From: Candidatus Zixiibacteriota bacterium
GTDB taxonomy: Bacteria; Zixibacteria; MSB-5A5; GN15; FEB-12
Reading direction: 5' to 3'
Assembly (NCBI GenBank): GCA_022571985.1
Contig: JACZWU010000006.1
Coordinates: 155,467 to 219,466, forward strand
Length of the DNA stretch: 64,000 nt
The position numbers and the translations under genes were made by a program. Under the pieces are notes generated by a model. The model ran no database searches. It saw only the letters and a list, made by a program, of their open reading frames with translations, and was not told the DNA's origin. Below are positions 63,604 through 64,000 of this stretch, one piece after another (position 1 is the first letter of the stretch; each line of letters starts with the position of its first letter).

Positions 63604-64000
63604 AGAAGACTTTCCAGCTGCGACGACATCATCTATTCTAAGAATAAGATTTGTGACTTCTGATGCAGAACTGATAGCTTGTGTCTTTATCTTAAGAGGC
63701 TCTATAATTCCAGCCTCAAAAGCATTCCCGACCCCCTTAATATCCACTACAATTCCGGCATGGTTCTCTCCAGCATCATGTTTTGCCTTCAGTTCTGTAA
63801 TCATATCGATAGGATCTAGTCCACTATTTTCAGCAAGTATTTTTGGAATGCTCTCAAGTGCTAGTGCAAATTCTTCCACGGCCAATTGCTCTCTTCCTTT
63901 AAGGCTTTGACCATATTCTCTTAACCTTTTTGCGAGTGCGATTTCAATAGCTCCACCACCAGCCACGACCTCTTCATCTCTTAATGCATCAGCGACATCT
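63590..64000 (-). CDS. Archaeal thermosome (group II chaperonin) subunit, C-terminal fragment
   Basis: The minus frame runs in from beyond the right edge. It reads DVADALRDEEVVAGGGAIEI, LREYGQSLKGREQLAVEEFA, ILAENSGLDPIDMITELKAK, then EPLKIKTQAISSASEV and LILRIDDVVAAGKSSGGGGP. VVAGGGA, LAENSGLDPID and KTQAISSASEV are signatures of archaeal thermosomes, most like those of Thaumarchaeota by my memory. These fold proteins in an ATP-driven double ring. The gene's own C-terminus breaks off in the Gly-rich tail: after GGGG the frame enters the dockerin gene. No bacterial group I or III chaperonin has this ending. Confidence 0.9.

Noticed and set aside
63604..63910. Continuation of the dockerin gene beyond 63603
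   Set aside because: The plus frame is open, but its Ser/Ala/Ile-rich text is the shadow of thermosome coding on the minus strand.
1..64000. tRNA or rRNA genes and attachment sites in tRNAs
   Set aside because: I scanned for T-loop-like GGTTCGAnTCC and acceptor pairs and found no convincing tRNA. A dedicated tRNA search would be decisive.
1..64000. Whole window as a single archaeal genome, prompted by TATA boxes and thermosome
   Set aside because: Lipobox proteins, a chemoreceptor, AAA+/Fis-type regulator, sigma-70-type promoters and dockerins with GGAG ribosome sites dominate from 28 to 63.6 kb and fit a bacterium.

Overview
The window looks like a composite of bacterial and archaeal-looking DNA. 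No rRNA, tRNA or CRISPR array was found. From about 28 kb to 63.6 kb, and in the blocks 14.9-17.6 and 19.0-25.1 kb, the genes look bacterial. They have strong Shine-Dalgarno sites, TTGACA-17-TATATT promoters, lipobox lipoproteins, a methyl-accepting chemotaxis protein, an AAA+ activator of the sigma-54 type, and dockerin-type ends with the FRGGPP/FQGGPP signature. This fits an uncultured FCB-group bacterium; Zixibacteria is my best guess, made from memory of the dockerin style and not from a search. By contrast, several genes between 5 and 27.7 kb have no Shine-Dalgarno site. They carry an A-rich BRE plus TATA box 26-33 nt before the start codon, the archaeal leaderless arrangement, and their products (integrase, RelB/RelE-like pair, two HerA-type ATPases) also look archaeal. 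The last 400 bases (minus strand) are the C-terminus of an archaeal thermosome, abutting a bacterial dockerin gene inside a shared GC-rich stretch. That right-hand junction is most simply an assembly chimera; the left part could be a chimera or an inter-domain mobile element.

Layout. 0-2 kb: end of a defence or restriction-type locus (histidine-kinase-like ATPase, response regulator, Vsr nuclease). 2-15 kb: integrative-element-like block with an excisionase-like HTH protein, a HerA ATPase fused to a nuclease-like domain, a second HerA ATPase operon with winged-helix, coiled-coil and methyltransferase-like partners, a DUF932 gene, and a broken RelE-like toxin convergent with a RelB-like antitoxin. 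14.9-18.4 kb: large BACON/Kre9-type lipoprotein and a tyrosine recombinase. 19-25 kb: exported SnoaL-like and PHP proteins and a subtilase-like protein ending in a phage-fibre-like module. 25-27.7 kb: micro-genes, hairpins and an archaeal-type integrase. 28-31.4 kb: YhaO/YhaN-like nuclease-ATPase pair.

31.4-52 kb holds three cargo segments of 6.5-7.3 kb separated by four interspersed repeats (order A-B-B-A) that share a 20-bp core. Segment 1 is NAD-epimerase genes plus a tightly overlapping GAF-GAF-HD / Nudix / HAD / epimerase operon. Segment 2 is DUF2071, subtilase, membrane protein, secreted nuclease, Ada-like peptide and zincin protease. Segment 3 is a 1391-aa kinase-TPR-GAF-AAA+ regulator, a TTGCGCAA operator-like array, a candidate sigma-54 promoter and an 82-aa exported peptide, followed by a WYL-type regulator and a small membrane protein.

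52-63.6 kb is a chromosomal-looking bacterial region: lipoproteins, ABM monooxygenase-like protein, chemoreceptor, single-CxxCH protein, DUF4136 protein with a 24-bp minisatellite, an arylsulfotransferase-like propeller with a dockerin end, an SNase-like mini-protein and a truncated dockerin protein. The strongest candidate for an undescribed system is the kinase/AAA+ regulator with its adjacent exported peptide at 45.6-50.3 kb. Next are the GAF-HD/Nudix/HAD/epimerase operon and the repeat-bounded module architecture.
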